Below are positions 35,703 through 43,968 of a DNA stretch of 64,000 nt, piece after piece. The stretch covers positions 2,232,001 through 2,296,000 of the forward strand of contig NZ_CP182486.1 of NCBI RefSeq assembly GCF_052327305.1, given 5' to 3'. The notes beneath the pieces are model-generated. The model had not been told where the DNA came from. It saw only the letters and a program-made list of their open reading frames with translations, and did no database searches. Within the stretch, counting starts at the first letter, position 1; each line of letters begins with the position of its first letter. The stretch comes from Sphingobium sp052327305 (GTDB lineage Bacteria > Pseudomonadota > Alphaproteobacteria > Sphingomonadales > Sphingomonadaceae). A program made the position numbers and the translations under genes.

Positions 35703-36431
35703 CTATCGGCACGCCCTCCATCCGGTTGCGCCGCGTTCGGCCTGATCGAGGTGGAAATGGTCGGCATGGGCGGGGTTGTAGTCGGGAGAAAGCACCGTCG
35801 CGAACAGCCTGCAGGCGCCGTCGCGCACCTCGCGCAGGAAAGCGGCGCGGGCATCGTCTCGCGGCCAATCGGTCTTCACGGACATGCGCGTGCCATCGGC
35901 GAGTCGGAAGCCTGCGATGTCGACGGCATCGGCTGTCGCATGTTCGGACCAGTCGCCTTCACTCCGCCCGTAGAGCCGGCGGCAGCTATAGCTCCCGAAG
36001 TGATCGATGGCAGTGACCGAGGTGCCGAGATGCCTGCGCGCCGCCGGCTGCACGATGTCGCGCTCCCACACGAGTAGCGCCGCCGCGACCGGGCAGGAGA
36101 CGCCCAGGCCGCCGGGCCGCCAGTCCACTGGCATGACCGGCCCCTTGAGCAGTCGCACACCATCTTCATAGCCGCACTGGCCATCCTGTCGTGGCGGGAG
36201 CGCCGTGAAGCGCGCGCCTGCCTTTTCGAGGAGCATCCGGCATCTTGGCGCATCGGCGGTGAGGCCAGTGAGTTTGCGCCCCGTGAACAGGCCGATCGGC
36301 TGATCGAGATCGAGGGGCGTCCATGGCATGTCTTGGGGATTGCGCCGGCTATATCCGTAGACGAGCAAGGCAACGACGGCGATAATGCTCAGAATGACGA
36401 TCAGCCGGAGGGTTCGGTGAAGAGTCCGCAT
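35703..36431 (-). CDS. Extensin-like C-terminal domain protein 1
   Basis: A 242-residue protein with an N-terminal membrane helix (about residues 9-26) and a periplasmic extensin-like C-terminal domain. Metal-site-like motifs are SEHATADAVDI and HADHFHLD, the S-x-H...D and H-x-H pattern of M15/MD-clan peptidases, so zinc-dependent peptidoglycan cleavage is possible though unproven for the family. Cys residues in MLLEKAG-side, CGYED, SCPVAAALL and SCRRLYG positions may form disulfides. It is head to head with a paralogue starting at 36577. Confidence 0.88.
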   Translation of the reverse strand: MRTLHRTLRLIVILSIIAVVALLVYGYSRRNPQDMPWTPLDLDQPIGLFTGRKLTGLTADAPRCRMLLEKAGARFTALPPRQDGQCGYEDGVRLLKGPVMPVDWRPGGLGVSCPVAAALLVWERDIVQPAARRHLGTSVTAIDHFGSYSCRRLYGRSEGDWSEHATADAVDIAGFRLADGTRMSVKTDWPRDDARAAFLREVRDGACRLFATVLSPDYNPAHADHFHLDQAERGATGWRACR

Positions 36432-36576
36432 ATCCCGATGGACGTATCAGGCGTGGCGATGTTCCCGACTCTCGATGACGCGGCGGGATTCGATTCGGCG
36501 CGAAAGTGACTCGGTCTGTCGCGCCACGGGCTTGTGGTTCATGGCGTGTCCCTTCGTTGCGTTCATGGTCGTGGCG

Positions 36577-37260
36577 ATGAACCGACCGGATCGATCGCGA
36601 ATGTCAGGAATGCTGGCAGCGCTGGCATTGGCCAGTCTGCTCGCCGCATGCGCCGGACCCGAGCGGCGTCCGACACGCGTGAGCGCGGCCCCGCGTCCCG
36701 TTCCCAAGACGATGCCAACCAGCCCGGCCTACCGCCAGTGCGCTGCCGACCTTTCCCGCGCGGGAGTGCGCTTCCAGCCCCTCCCTGTCGAACAGAGAGG
36801 CGGCGGCTGCACGATCATCGACGCGGTCAAACTGCTCGACATTGGTGTGCCCACGACCAGCCTGGGGGCGATGACCTGTCCGCTCGCAGGCAGTTTTGCT
36901 GCCTGGGCGCGCTATGCCGTGCAGCCCGCCGCGCGCCTTTATCTGGGGAGCGAAGCAGTTCGTATCGAGACCTTCGGCACTTATGCCTGCCGCAATGTGC
37001 GTGGCACCGGCAGCAGCGGCAAGCTCAGCGAACACGCGCACGCCAACGCCGTGGACGTGGCGGCGATCGTGCTGGCGGACGGGCGTCGGATCAGCGTGCT
37101 CGACAACTGGAACGACGGCGGGGCGGGATCGCAATTTCTCAAGCGGCTGCGCGAGAGCGCCTGCAAGCGGTTTCGGACAGTGCTGAGCCCGGATTACAAT
37201 GCCGCGCACCGGGACCATCTTCATTTCGATAATGGCGGCAGGGGCGGCTTCTGTCGCTGA
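36577..37260 (+). CDS. Extensin-like C-terminal domain lipoprotein 2
   Basis: A 227-residue paralogue of the neighbouring extensin-like protein, but with a lipoprotein signal (LASLLAAC). The domain carries YRQCAADLSRAGVRFQPLP, MTCPLAGSFAAWARYAVQPAA, SEHAHANAVDVAAI and HRDHLHFD, aligned one for one with the first protein. ATG 36577 and ATG 36601 are both plausible starts; the open frame to 36475 is longer than a lipoprotein signal allows. Same fold but different anchoring implies related roles at the inner and outer membrane. Confidence 0.87.
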   Translation: MNRPDRSRMSGMLAALALASLLAACAGPERRPTRVSAAPRPVPKTMPTSPAYRQCAADLSRAGVRFQPLPVEQRGGGCTIIDAVKLLDIGVPTTSLGAMTCPLAGSFAAWARYAVQPAARLYLGSEAVRIETFGTYACRNVRGTGSSGKLSEHAHANAVDVAAIVLADGRRISVLDNWNDGGAGSQFLKRLRESACKRFRTVLSPDYNAAHRDHLHFDNGGRGGFCR

Positions 37261-37314
37261 TAGCGCCGCTCCGCGTTGTTTTATTTGCAACTGAATTGGT
37301 CTAGCGCTGACCTA

Positions 37315-38196
37315 ATGACCAATCGCAAAACTGTCGCCGAACGCAAATTCCGCCCCGCCAAGCAGGAAGCGCAGGATGCCTGCCGCAATGTCGGGACACC
37401 GCAGACCCAGAGCGAGGCCTATAAGCTCGCTTTTCAGGACAATGAATTCCTTCTGCGTGATGATCTCCGTCCCATCCGTTTCCAACTTGAGTTGCTGAAG
37501 CCCGAGTTGCTGCTGGACGAGGCGAAGATCGCGTCCACATTCGTTTTCTACGGTTCCGCGCGTATCCCGGCGCCCGCAGCCGCGCAGGAACGTGTGGCGC
37601 TGGCGCGCACGGATTGGGACCAGCGCGTCGCCAAGCGACTGGCCGAGAAATCGAAATATTATGAGGAGGCGCGCGCGCTCGCCCGCATCGCGGCGGCCTA
37701 TCCGGTCGATGCAGATGGCAAGCGGCACTTCGTCGTCTGCTCCGGTGGCGGTCCCTCGATCATGGAAGCGGCCAATCGCGGGGCGAGCGACGTCGATCAG
37801 AGTTCGATCGGCCTTAACATCACCCTGCCGCATGAGCAGGCACCCAACCCCTATGTGACCCCAGAACTCTCCTTCCAGTTCCACTATTTCGCGCTGCGCA
37901 AGATGCATTTCACGCTGCGGGCGCGGGCTCTGGCTGTGTTTCCCGGTGGATTCGGCACATTCGACGAGTTTTTCGAGCTGCTGACGCTCATCCAGACCGG
38001 CAAGATGAAGCGCATTCCCGTCCTGCTTTTCGGACGGGATTTCTGGACGCGGGTCGTCGATTTCGAGGCATTGGCGGAGGAAGGCGTGATTGGCCCGGCT
38101 GATCTCGATCTTATTTCATGGGTCGAGACAGCGGACGAAGCTTGGAGCGTGGTGCGTCGTTTCTACGACGCGGGTGGACCAGGCGAAGGGCGCTAA
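37315..38196 (+). CDS. LOG family protein (TIGR00730-like Rossmann fold)
   Basis: A 293-residue protein of the LOG/lysine-decarboxylase-like superfamily. The nucleotide-binding loop SGGGPSIMEAANRG and the signature PGGFGTFDEFFE are both present. Small members cleave cytokinin riboside monophosphates or other nucleoside monophosphates; this longer form has about 90 extra N-terminal residues and no established substrate. ATG 37315 is the second Met of the open frame and lies just after the likely promoter. A hairpin terminator follows. Confidence 0.88.
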   Translation: MTNRKTVAERKFRPAKQEAQDACRNVGTPQTQSEAYKLAFQDNEFLLRDDLRPIRFQLELLKPELLLDEAKIASTFVFYGSARIPAPAAAQERVALARTDWDQRVAKRLAEKSKYYEEARALARIAAAYPVDADGKRHFVVCSGGGPSIMEAANRGASDVDQSSIGLNITLPHEQAPNPYVTPELSFQFHYFALRKMHFTLRARALAVFPGGFGTFDEFFELLTLIQTGKMKRIPVLLFGRDFWTRVVDFEALAEEGVIGPADLDLISWVETADEAWSVVRRFYDAGGPGEGR

Positions 38197-38245
38197 CGCC
38201 ATCCCACAAACTGGAGCGGCCAGCGTGCCGTACCCTTCAAATGAC

Positions 38246-38276
38246 GAAAGCCGGATCGCAATCGCGTCCGGCTTTC
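38246..38276. terminator. Bidirectional hairpin terminator
   Basis: A 10-bp perfect inverted repeat (GAAAGCCGGA with TCCGGCTTTC) has an 11-base loop and lies between the convergent LOG and cytochrome c genes. Each arm ends in a CTTTC tract in its own direction. Confidence 0.8.
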
Positions 38277-38315
38277 ATTCCGATGAGTAATTGAATTCGG
38301 CGAACGCCGGATGTC

Positions 38316-38936
38316 TTACTCGGCAGCGTTGTCCGCAGGCGCCGCAGCATTGCCCTCGGCGGCGTTCTCGCCGGCAGGCGCTGCTGCATTGTCAACTGCG
38401 GCCGGCGCTGCATCCGCCGCCGGGAGCGGCAGGTTGGAGCCCTGCGCGTTCAGATAGGCAATGAGATTGGCGCGATCGACCGGATTGCCGAGGCCAGCGA
38501 AGCTCATCTTGGTACCGGGTGCGAAAGTGCGCGGGCTGGCGAGCCACGGGTCAAGATTCTCGAACGTCCAGGTGCCGCCCTTCGTTTTGAGCGCCTCTGA
38601 GAAGGCGAACCCGCCCTTGCCGTGGCCGATTTCCTCGCCGACGGTGGCGTACAGATTGGGGCCGATGCCGTTCGCGCCGCCCTGATTGATGGTGTGGCAC
38701 GCCGCGCACTTGGCGAAAACCTTTTCACCCGCTGCGACGTCCGCGCTGGCAAGCAGCGTGTTGAGACCGGGGCCGGCCGCGGCGCCTTCGCCCTCGGCTT
38801 CCACGCCCTCGATTTCATAACCCATTTTCTCAGGACGTTCGCCATGGGTAAGCTTGGAGCTGACGATACCGCCGCCCAGGGCGATGATTCCGGCAAAGAG
38901 CGCCCATCCGGCAGTGGTATTGAAACGATCGCTCAT
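38316..38936 (-). CDS. Membrane-anchored class I cytochrome c (CycM-like)
   Basis: A 206-residue cytochrome with an uncleaved N-terminal helix (about residues 9-27) that anchors a periplasmic haem domain. The haem site is CAACH at residues 77-81 and the sixth ligand is probably M144 in GTKMSF. The domain matches the cytochrome c2/c552 type that shuttles electrons between the bc1 complex and a terminal oxidase. The C-terminal 35 residues are an Ala/Asn/Glu-rich tail of low complexity. It diverges from pheA. Confidence 0.92.
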   Translation of the reverse strand: MSDRFNTTAGWALFAGIIALGGGIVSSKLTHGERPEKMGYEIEGVEAEGEGAAAGPGLNTLLASADVAAGEKVFAKCAACHTINQGGANGIGPNLYATVGEEIGHGKGGFAFSEALKTKGGTWTFENLDPWLASPRTFAPGTKMSFAGLGNPVDRANLIAYLNAQGSNLPLPAADAAPAAVDNAAAPAGENAAEGNAAAPADNAAE

Positions 38937-39099
38937 CCGCCTTGTCTTCCCTCATTATCGGCCGTTCCATGGCGCAGCGCACCACCGGCTTCAAGCCCCT
39001 TTTGCCGGCTCCATTAATGGCTGGTGGCCATGGGCGCAAGCCATGCAGTTGGCCATTTGCTTGCGTGATTGCTCACTTGCCCCTAATCGCTGCCGCCCG

Positions 39100-39987
39100 A
39101 TGGAGAACTATCCTCTTCCCGCGCGTCGTCTGGTTGCTGAGATGGCGGAGGCTGCCGCGCTCGCTCCCGAGCGTGCTCTGGCCTATCAGGGTGCGCCTGG
39201 CGCCAACTCCCACCTCGCCGCGCTGGATTATGCTCCGGACGCGCTGCCGCTGCCCTGCTTCAGCTTCGAGGATGCGATCGACGCCGTGCGCGACGGGGTT
39301 GCCGGACGGGCGATCATTCCCATCGAAAATTCGCTGCACGGCCGCGTGGCGGACATGCATTTTCTGCTGCCCGAGTCCGGGCTCAATATCGTCGACGAAT
39401 ATTTTCTGCGCATCCGCCACTGTCTGATGAGCGCGGACGAAGGGCCTGTCGCCACTGCGCTGAGCCATGTCCAGGCGCTGGGCCAATGCCGGCACTATCT
39501 CCGCGCGCGGAACATTCGGCCGATCTCCTATGCCGATACGGCGGGCGCAGCCGCGCTGGTGGCAGAGGTGCGCGAGCCGGGCGCGGCGGCGATCGCGCCA
39601 CGGCTGGCGGCCGAGCTTTATGACCTGCACCTCCACGCAGAAAATATCGAGGACAGCGGCGACAACATGACTCGCTTCGTTGTCCTTGCTCGTGAGGCGG
39701 CGGTGCCTCCTCCCGGCGTTCAGGTGATGACCAGCCTGCTCTTCGAGGTGAAGAACGTGCCCGCCGCACTCTATAAGGCGATGGGCGGCTTCGCGACCAA
39801 CGGCGTCAACATGACGAAGCTGGAGAGCTATCAGCGCGGCGCGACATTCGCCGCGACCGAGTTCTTCGCAGATATCGAGGGAATGCCGGGCGATCTCGCA
39901 GTCGACCGCGCGCTCGATGAGCTGGCCTATCACAGCAAATGGGTGCGGCTGCTGGGCAGCTATCCGCAGGCTCGCCCCCGCACCTGA
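39100..39987 (+). CDS. pheA: Prephenate dehydratase
   Basis: A 295-residue monofunctional prephenate dehydratase that makes phenylpyruvate for phenylalanine synthesis. The catalytic domain starts near ALAYQGAPGANSHLA and includes IPIENSLHGRVADMHFLL and the essential T191-R192-F193 motif. A C-terminal ACT domain follows. The usual ESRP effector motif reads ESYQ, so phenylalanine feedback may be altered; this needs comparison with relatives. ATG 39100 gives a normal N-terminus, and the open frame back to 38854 overlaps the divergent cytochrome gene. Confidence 0.94.
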   Translation: MENYPLPARRLVAEMAEAAALAPERALAYQGAPGANSHLAALDYAPDALPLPCFSFEDAIDAVRDGVAGRAIIPIENSLHGRVADMHFLLPESGLNIVDEYFLRIRHCLMSADEGPVATALSHVQALGQCRHYLRARNIRPISYADTAGAAALVAEVREPGAAAIAPRLAAELYDLHLHAENIEDSGDNMTRFVVLAREAAVPPPGVQVMTSLLFEVKNVPAALYKAMGGFATNGVNMTKLESYQRGATFAATEFFADIEGMPGDLAVDRALDELAYHSKWVRLLGSYPQARPRT

Positions 39988-40120
39988 CGCTACGGAAGTG
40001 GGTGCCAGACCCGCTGCATCTCTGCCTAAAATTTGAGCATGTGGCGTGTGCTGCTTAAAAATGCGGCGCCCTTATGCGCGCTCATCGCGAAAGACTCGCG
40101 GTAACCCTTCGGTAATAAAC

Positions 40121-40136
40121 TGGCACGGTCCTTGCT
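40121..40136 (+). promoter_or_regulatory. Sigma-54 (-24/-12) promoter of glnK-amtB
   Basis: TGGCACGGTCCTTGCT matches the RpoN consensus (TGGCACG, four bases, TTGCW) at every conserved position. It ends 32 bases before the glnK ATG. This implies NtrC-activated expression under nitrogen limitation. Confidence 0.92.
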
Positions 40137-40168
40137 GAGTGTCCTCCGCACACCAAACAGGGGGCGAC

Positions 40169-40507
40169 ATGAAACTCATCATGGCAATCATCAAGCCGTT
40201 CAAGCTCGACGAGGTGCGTGAAGCGCTCTCCGGGCTCGGGATCGCCGGCATGACAGTCAGCGAGGTGAAGGGTTTCGGGCGGCAGAAAGGCCAGACCGAG
40301 ATCTATCGCGGCGCGGAATACACCACCAACATGGTTCCGAAGATCAAAATCGAGATCGTCTGCGATGACGGCCTGGCGTCCCGCGTTGTCGAGGGCATCC
40401 AGCAGGCCGCAAACAGCGGCGCCATCGGCGACGGCAAGATTTTCGTCCTCGACGTCGGTCAGGCCGTGCGCATCCGCACTGGCGAGACCGGCGAGACCGC
40501 GCTGTGA
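40169..40507 (+). CDS. glnK: PII nitrogen regulatory protein
   Basis: A 112-residue PII trimer subunit that senses 2-oxoglutarate, ATP/ADP and, through uridylylation, glutamine. Tyr51 in the T-loop (YRGAEY) is the modification site. KLIMAIIKPFKLDEVREAL and the C-terminal signature GKIFVLDVGQAVRIRTGE are standard. Called GlnK rather than GlnB because it is directly followed by amtB, 14 bases away, and preceded by a sigma-54 promoter. ATG 40169 follows GGGGGCG. Confidence 0.96.
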   Translation: MKLIMAIIKPFKLDEVREALSGLGIAGMTVSEVKGFGRQKGQTEIYRGAEYTTNMVPKIKIEIVCDDGLASRVVEGIQQAANSGAIGDGKIFVLDVGQAVRIRTGETGETAL

Positions 40508-40521
40508 GAAAGGGGCAAAAC

Positions 40522-41826
40522 ATGACGCTTACACGGAAATTCTGTGGTGCGGCGGGGGCTCTGGGCCTCTCGTTGCTCACTGCCGCGCCGGCCTTTGCCG
40601 CAACGGCGACGCCGACGATCAACTCGGGCGATACGGCCTGGATGATGACTTCGACGGTCCTCGTTCTCGCGATGATCCTCCCCGGTCTCGCGCTGTTCTA
40701 CGGTGGCCTCACCCGCTCCAAGAACATGCTCTCCACCATGACGCAAATCGGTGCCGTTGCGGCGCTTGCTATGCTGGTGTGGGTCATGTGGGGCTACACC
40801 ATGGCCTTTGGCGAGGGTGGCAATGCCTTCATCGGTGGCTTTGGCAAGCTGTTCATGGCTGGCGTAACGTCGGACTCCGTCTCGGGCACGTTGCCGGAAT
40901 TCGTGTTCGCCTGCTTCCAGATGACCTTTGCCGCGATTACCGTGGCTCTGGTCCTGGGCGGCACTGTCGAGCGCATCAAGTTCTCCGCCGTGATGGTGTT
41001 CGCCATCGTCTGGCTCACGATCGTTTACTTCCCGATCGCGCACATGGTCTGGGCCGCAGGCGGCCTGTTCTTCGACATGGGCGCACTCGATTATGCCGGC
41101 GGTACGGTCGTTCACATCAATGCGGGCGTTTCCGCGCTGGTGGCCGCCATCGTCCTCGGCAAGCGCAAGGGTTATCCCAGCGAGCCCATGCCGCCGCACA
41201 GCCTCACCCTGACCTTCGTGGGCACTGGCCTGCTCTGGGTCGGCTGGTTCGGCTTCAACGCCGGTTCGGCGCTGGCTGCCAATGGCGGTGCGTCGCTCGC
41301 CATGATCAATACCTTCGTCGCCACGGCGTCGGCGGGTCTGTTCTGGATGCTGACCGAGCGTGTTCTGGGTCACAAGGGGTCCGCGCTCGGCTTCTGCTCG
41401 GGTCTTATCGCGGGTCTTGTTGCGGTGACCCCGGCTGCCGGCAACGTCGGCGTCTTCGGCGCAGTGGTACTCGGCGCGATCGCCTCGATCATCTGCGTCT
41501 TCGCGGTCACCAAGCTCAAGCCTGCGCTTGGCTATGACGACTCGCTCGATGCCTTTGGCATCCACGGCGTAGGCGGCATCGTCGGCGCGATCGGAACCGG
41601 CATCCTGCACGATCCGTCGCTCGGCGGCCCGGGCGATGGCTCCGTGACCATGGCGGCGCAGACGATCATTCAGGTCCAGGCGGTTGTGACCACGATCGTG
41701 TTGTCCACCGTCGGCACGCTCGTCGCCATCTTCGTCGCCAAGGCGATCACGGGCCTCCGTGTCACCCCCGAAGTCGAGCAGGAAGGCCTCGACCTCGGCG
41801 AGCACGGCGAGCGCGCCTACAACTGA
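40522..41826 (+). CDS. amtB: Ammonium transporter
   Basis: A 434-residue Amt/Rh-family ammonium channel. A cleavable signal peptide (ending AAPAFA) precedes eleven predicted helices. The twin-histidine pore residues are H198 (TVVHINAG) and H348 (FGIHGVGG), and the conserved Asp is in LDYAGG. The cytoplasmic C-terminus (LRVTPEVEQEGLDLGEHGERAYN, split here as LRVTPEVEQEG and LDLGEHGERAYN) carries the GlnK-contact signature. It forms the classic glnK-amtB operon under RpoN. Two hairpins follow. Confidence 0.96.
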   Translation: MTLTRKFCGAAGALGLSLLTAAPAFAATATPTINSGDTAWMMTSTVLVLAMILPGLALFYGGLTRSKNMLSTMTQIGAVAALAMLVWVMWGYTMAFGEGGNAFIGGFGKLFMAGVTSDSVSGTLPEFVFACFQMTFAAITVALVLGGTVERIKFSAVMVFAIVWLTIVYFPIAHMVWAAGGLFFDMGALDYAGGTVVHINAGVSALVAAIVLGKRKGYPSEPMPPHSLTLTFVGTGLLWVGWFGFNAGSALAANGGASLAMINTFVATASAGLFWMLTERVLGHKGSALGFCSGLIAGLVAVTPAAGNVGVFGAVVLGAIASIICVFAVTKLKPALGYDDSLDAFGIHGVGGIVGAIGTGILHDPSLGGPGDGSVTMAAQTIIQVQAVVTTIVLSTVGTLVAIFVAKAITGLRVTPEVEQEGLDLGEHGERAYN

Positions 41827-41835
41827 GATCAGGAC

Positions 41836-41858
41836 GGGGCGGCCTAAGTCGCCGCCCC
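41836..41858 (+). terminator. First hairpin after amtB
   Basis: A perfect 8-bp stem (GGGGCGGC with GCCGCCCC) with a seven-base loop lies ten bases after the amtB stop. There is no T-run, so it may protect the 3' end or slow polymerase ahead of the second hairpin. Confidence 0.6.
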
Positions 41859-41889
41859 GCCTCCCGATGTTCCTCCTGCGAACAGTCCT

Positions 41890-41921
41890 GGGCCGGTGTC
41901 GAAAGATGCCGGCCCTTTTTT
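41890..41921 (+). terminator. Terminator of glnK-amtB
   Basis: An 11-bp stem (GGGCCGGTGTC with GATGCCGGCCC) with a GAAA tetraloop is followed by six T residues. Confidence 0.93.
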
Positions 41922-41983
41922 CATGAGGGCAGGGCGGCTACTATTCCCCTTCGTAACCTACCGATGAGGAGAGGGGAAAGGCC

Positions 41984-42385
41984 ATGACGAGCGAACTTTC
42001 GGCGCTTGCCTGGGGATGTGTGCTCGGACTTGTTCACATCTTCGCTGCGGCTCATCTGAAGACGCGGCAATATGGCGCAAGCTGGAATGTCGGCGCCCGG
42101 GACGAGGCCTTGCCACCACCCACGCCGCTGACCGGGCGGTTGATCCGCGCACAGGCGAATTTCCTCGAGACCTTTCCCTTCGTCGCGGCGGCGATCCTCA
42201 TCGTGGTGGCGGCTGGCCTGTCCACCGACGCGACCAGGATTGGCGCGTGGCTCTGGCTCGCGGCACGCGTCGTCTATCTGCCGCTCTATGCGGCGGGTGT
42301 TCCAGTGGTGAGGACAATCGCTTTCGGCGCGAGCCTCATTGGCTTGGTCATGCTGCTGTGGCCTGCCCTGAGCCTCACGCTCTGA
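41984..42385 (+). CDS. MAPEG family membrane protein
   Basis: A 133-residue inner-membrane protein with four predicted helices. The MAPEG pattern is visible: an N-terminal helix, the conserved RLIRAQANFLETFPFVAAA (Arg-Ala-x-x-Asn-x-x-Glu), and a final ARVVYLPLYAAGVP helix with Arg-x-x-Tyr. The family includes glutathione-dependent enzymes, but bacterial members are mostly uncharacterised. ATG 41984 follows GGGGAAAGG. Confidence 0.9.
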   Translation: MTSELSALAWGCVLGLVHIFAAAHLKTRQYGASWNVGARDEALPPPTPLTGRLIRAQANFLETFPFVAAAILIVVAAGLSTDATRIGAWLWLAARVVYLPLYAAGVPVVRTIAFGASLIGLVMLLWPALSLTL

Positions 42386-42502
42386 CAATGAACGGCGCTC
42401 CGCAATCGGACGCGCGCTACACGGGAGCTGCCCGCTAAGCAGGTGAAAATGCCCAAGGCCAGAGCGCCTCCACATAGGGGTGTGGAGACGCTCTGGAGCG
42501 CG

Positions 42503-43957
42503 CTAGGAGGGCGTCTGCGCGCTGGCTTCCGGGCGGGTGGCGCGGGTAGCGAGGGGGCTGCTTTGCCACCCGCCTCCCAGTGCCCGAAACAGATCGACCT
42601 GCCGCTCGGCGATATTGGCGTCGGCCAGAGCAAGAGCGGCTTCCGCATCCGCCAGTGTGCGCTCGGCATCGAGCGACCCAAGCGCGTCGACAGTGCCTTC
42701 GCGCTGCTGGGCGCGGGTGATGCGGGTGGCGCGCAGGGCATCCTCGCGCGCCTGAGCGAGCGCCTGACGGCGATCAAGCGCTCGCGCATAGTTGGAGAGC
42801 GCGGTTTCAGTCTCCTGCAATGCGCCGAGCACCGTGCCGTCAAAGGTCGCGAGCGCCGCCTGACTGTCGGCTTCGGCGCCTGCGATCCGCGCGCGGGCAG
42901 CGGTCTGGTTGATCGACCAGTTGAGGAGGGGGCCAAGCAGCCAGCGGAATGGACCGCCAGTGAAGGCATCGCCGAAGCCGAGGCTCGTCGAGCCGATCGA
43001 TCCGCCAAGGGTAATGCGCGGGTAGAGGTCTGCAGTGGCGACGCCAATCCGCGCGGTCGCGGAGGCGAGGCGCCGTTCCGCTGCGCGCACATCGGGACGC
43101 CGGGCAAGAAGAGCCGCGCCGTCGCCCACCGGGATCGGCTGGTCGAGCTGGAGCATGGTCGCCCGTGCCCCCGCCTGCGCCGGCAGTTCGGAAGGTGTTC
43201 GGCCGGTCAGCGTCGCAAGACGGAAGAGCGCGGCCTGTCGCGCGGCTTCGAGCGTTGGTACATCGCCGGCACGCTGGTTACGCAGCGCGCTGATCCGCGC
43301 CACATCGAGCGGCGCGGCAAGGCCGGCGTCGACACGCTTGCGCGTGAGGGAGAGCGACTGGTCGAGCAGGTCGACAATGCGCTGGGCGACGTCGCGCCGG
43401 GCAGTGGCCGACGTAGCATCCGCATAGGCGCGCACCGTCTCGGCAACGACCATCACGCGTGTCGCGTCCGCATCGGCCGTAGCGGCGTCCAGATCGCCAC
43501 GCGCCGCCTCGACGCCCCGGCTAATGCGACCGAACGCATCGACTTCGTAGGAGACGTTCAGGCCGGCATCGACCACCCAGTTCTCCGTATCCATGCCGGG
43601 AAGCCGCTGCTGAGCCGGGAAGCGCTGATATTGCGCGCTGCCGGCAACGTCGAGCGAGGGGAGGCGCGGCGCGCCGGACTCCCGCAACAGCGCGCGTGCC
43701 CGGGCCACGCGGGCCGCGGCGACCCGCACGTCGGTATTGGCAGCCAGCGCATCTAGCACGAGCTGATCGAGCACCGGGTCGCGGTAGAGCCGCCACCAGT
43801 CGCCCTGAACGGGTTCCGTGGTCGCGACGCTGGGCGCCACCTGGGTCACGAGGGCGCCGCTGGCGCTCACCGGCGCCTTGGGAGCGACATAGTTCGGTCC
43901 GGCGGCGCAGGCGGCGAGCGCAAGAGCGGACGCGCCCACGAATATTGTGCGGATCAT
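42503..43957 (-). CDS. RND efflux outer-membrane factor (NodT family)
   Basis: A 484-residue outer-membrane channel lipoprotein of the TolC/OprM-like NodT family. The lipobox LAAC ends the signal peptide. Two OEP repeats follow; the coiled-coil regions include RVARARALLRESGAPRLPSL and ARITRAQQREGTVDALGSL-type segments, and the first strand is WWRLYRDPVLDQLV. ATG 43957 has GAGGAG upstream. It is the last gene of the leftward operon, 11 bases after the RND pump. Confidence 0.94.
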   Translation of the reverse strand: MIRTIFVGASALALAACAAGPNYVAPKAPVSASGALVTQVAPSVATTEPVQGDWWRLYRDPVLDQLVLDALAANTDVRVAAARVARARALLRESGAPRLPSLDVAGSAQYQRFPAQQRLPGMDTENWVVDAGLNVSYEVDAFGRISRGVEAARGDLDAATADADATRVMVVAETVRAYADATSATARRDVAQRIVDLLDQSLSLTRKRVDAGLAAPLDVARISALRNQRAGDVPTLEAARQAALFRLATLTGRTPSELPAQAGARATMLQLDQPIPVGDGAALLARRPDVRAAERRLASATARIGVATADLYPRITLGGSIGSTSLGFGDAFTGGPFRWLLGPLLNWSINQTAARARIAGAEADSQAALATFDGTVLGALQETETALSNYARALDRRQALAQAREDALRATRITRAQQREGTVDALGSLDAERTLADAEAALALADANIAERQVDLFRALGGGWQSSPLATRATRPEASAQTPS

Positions 43958-43968
43958 GAGATGACTCC

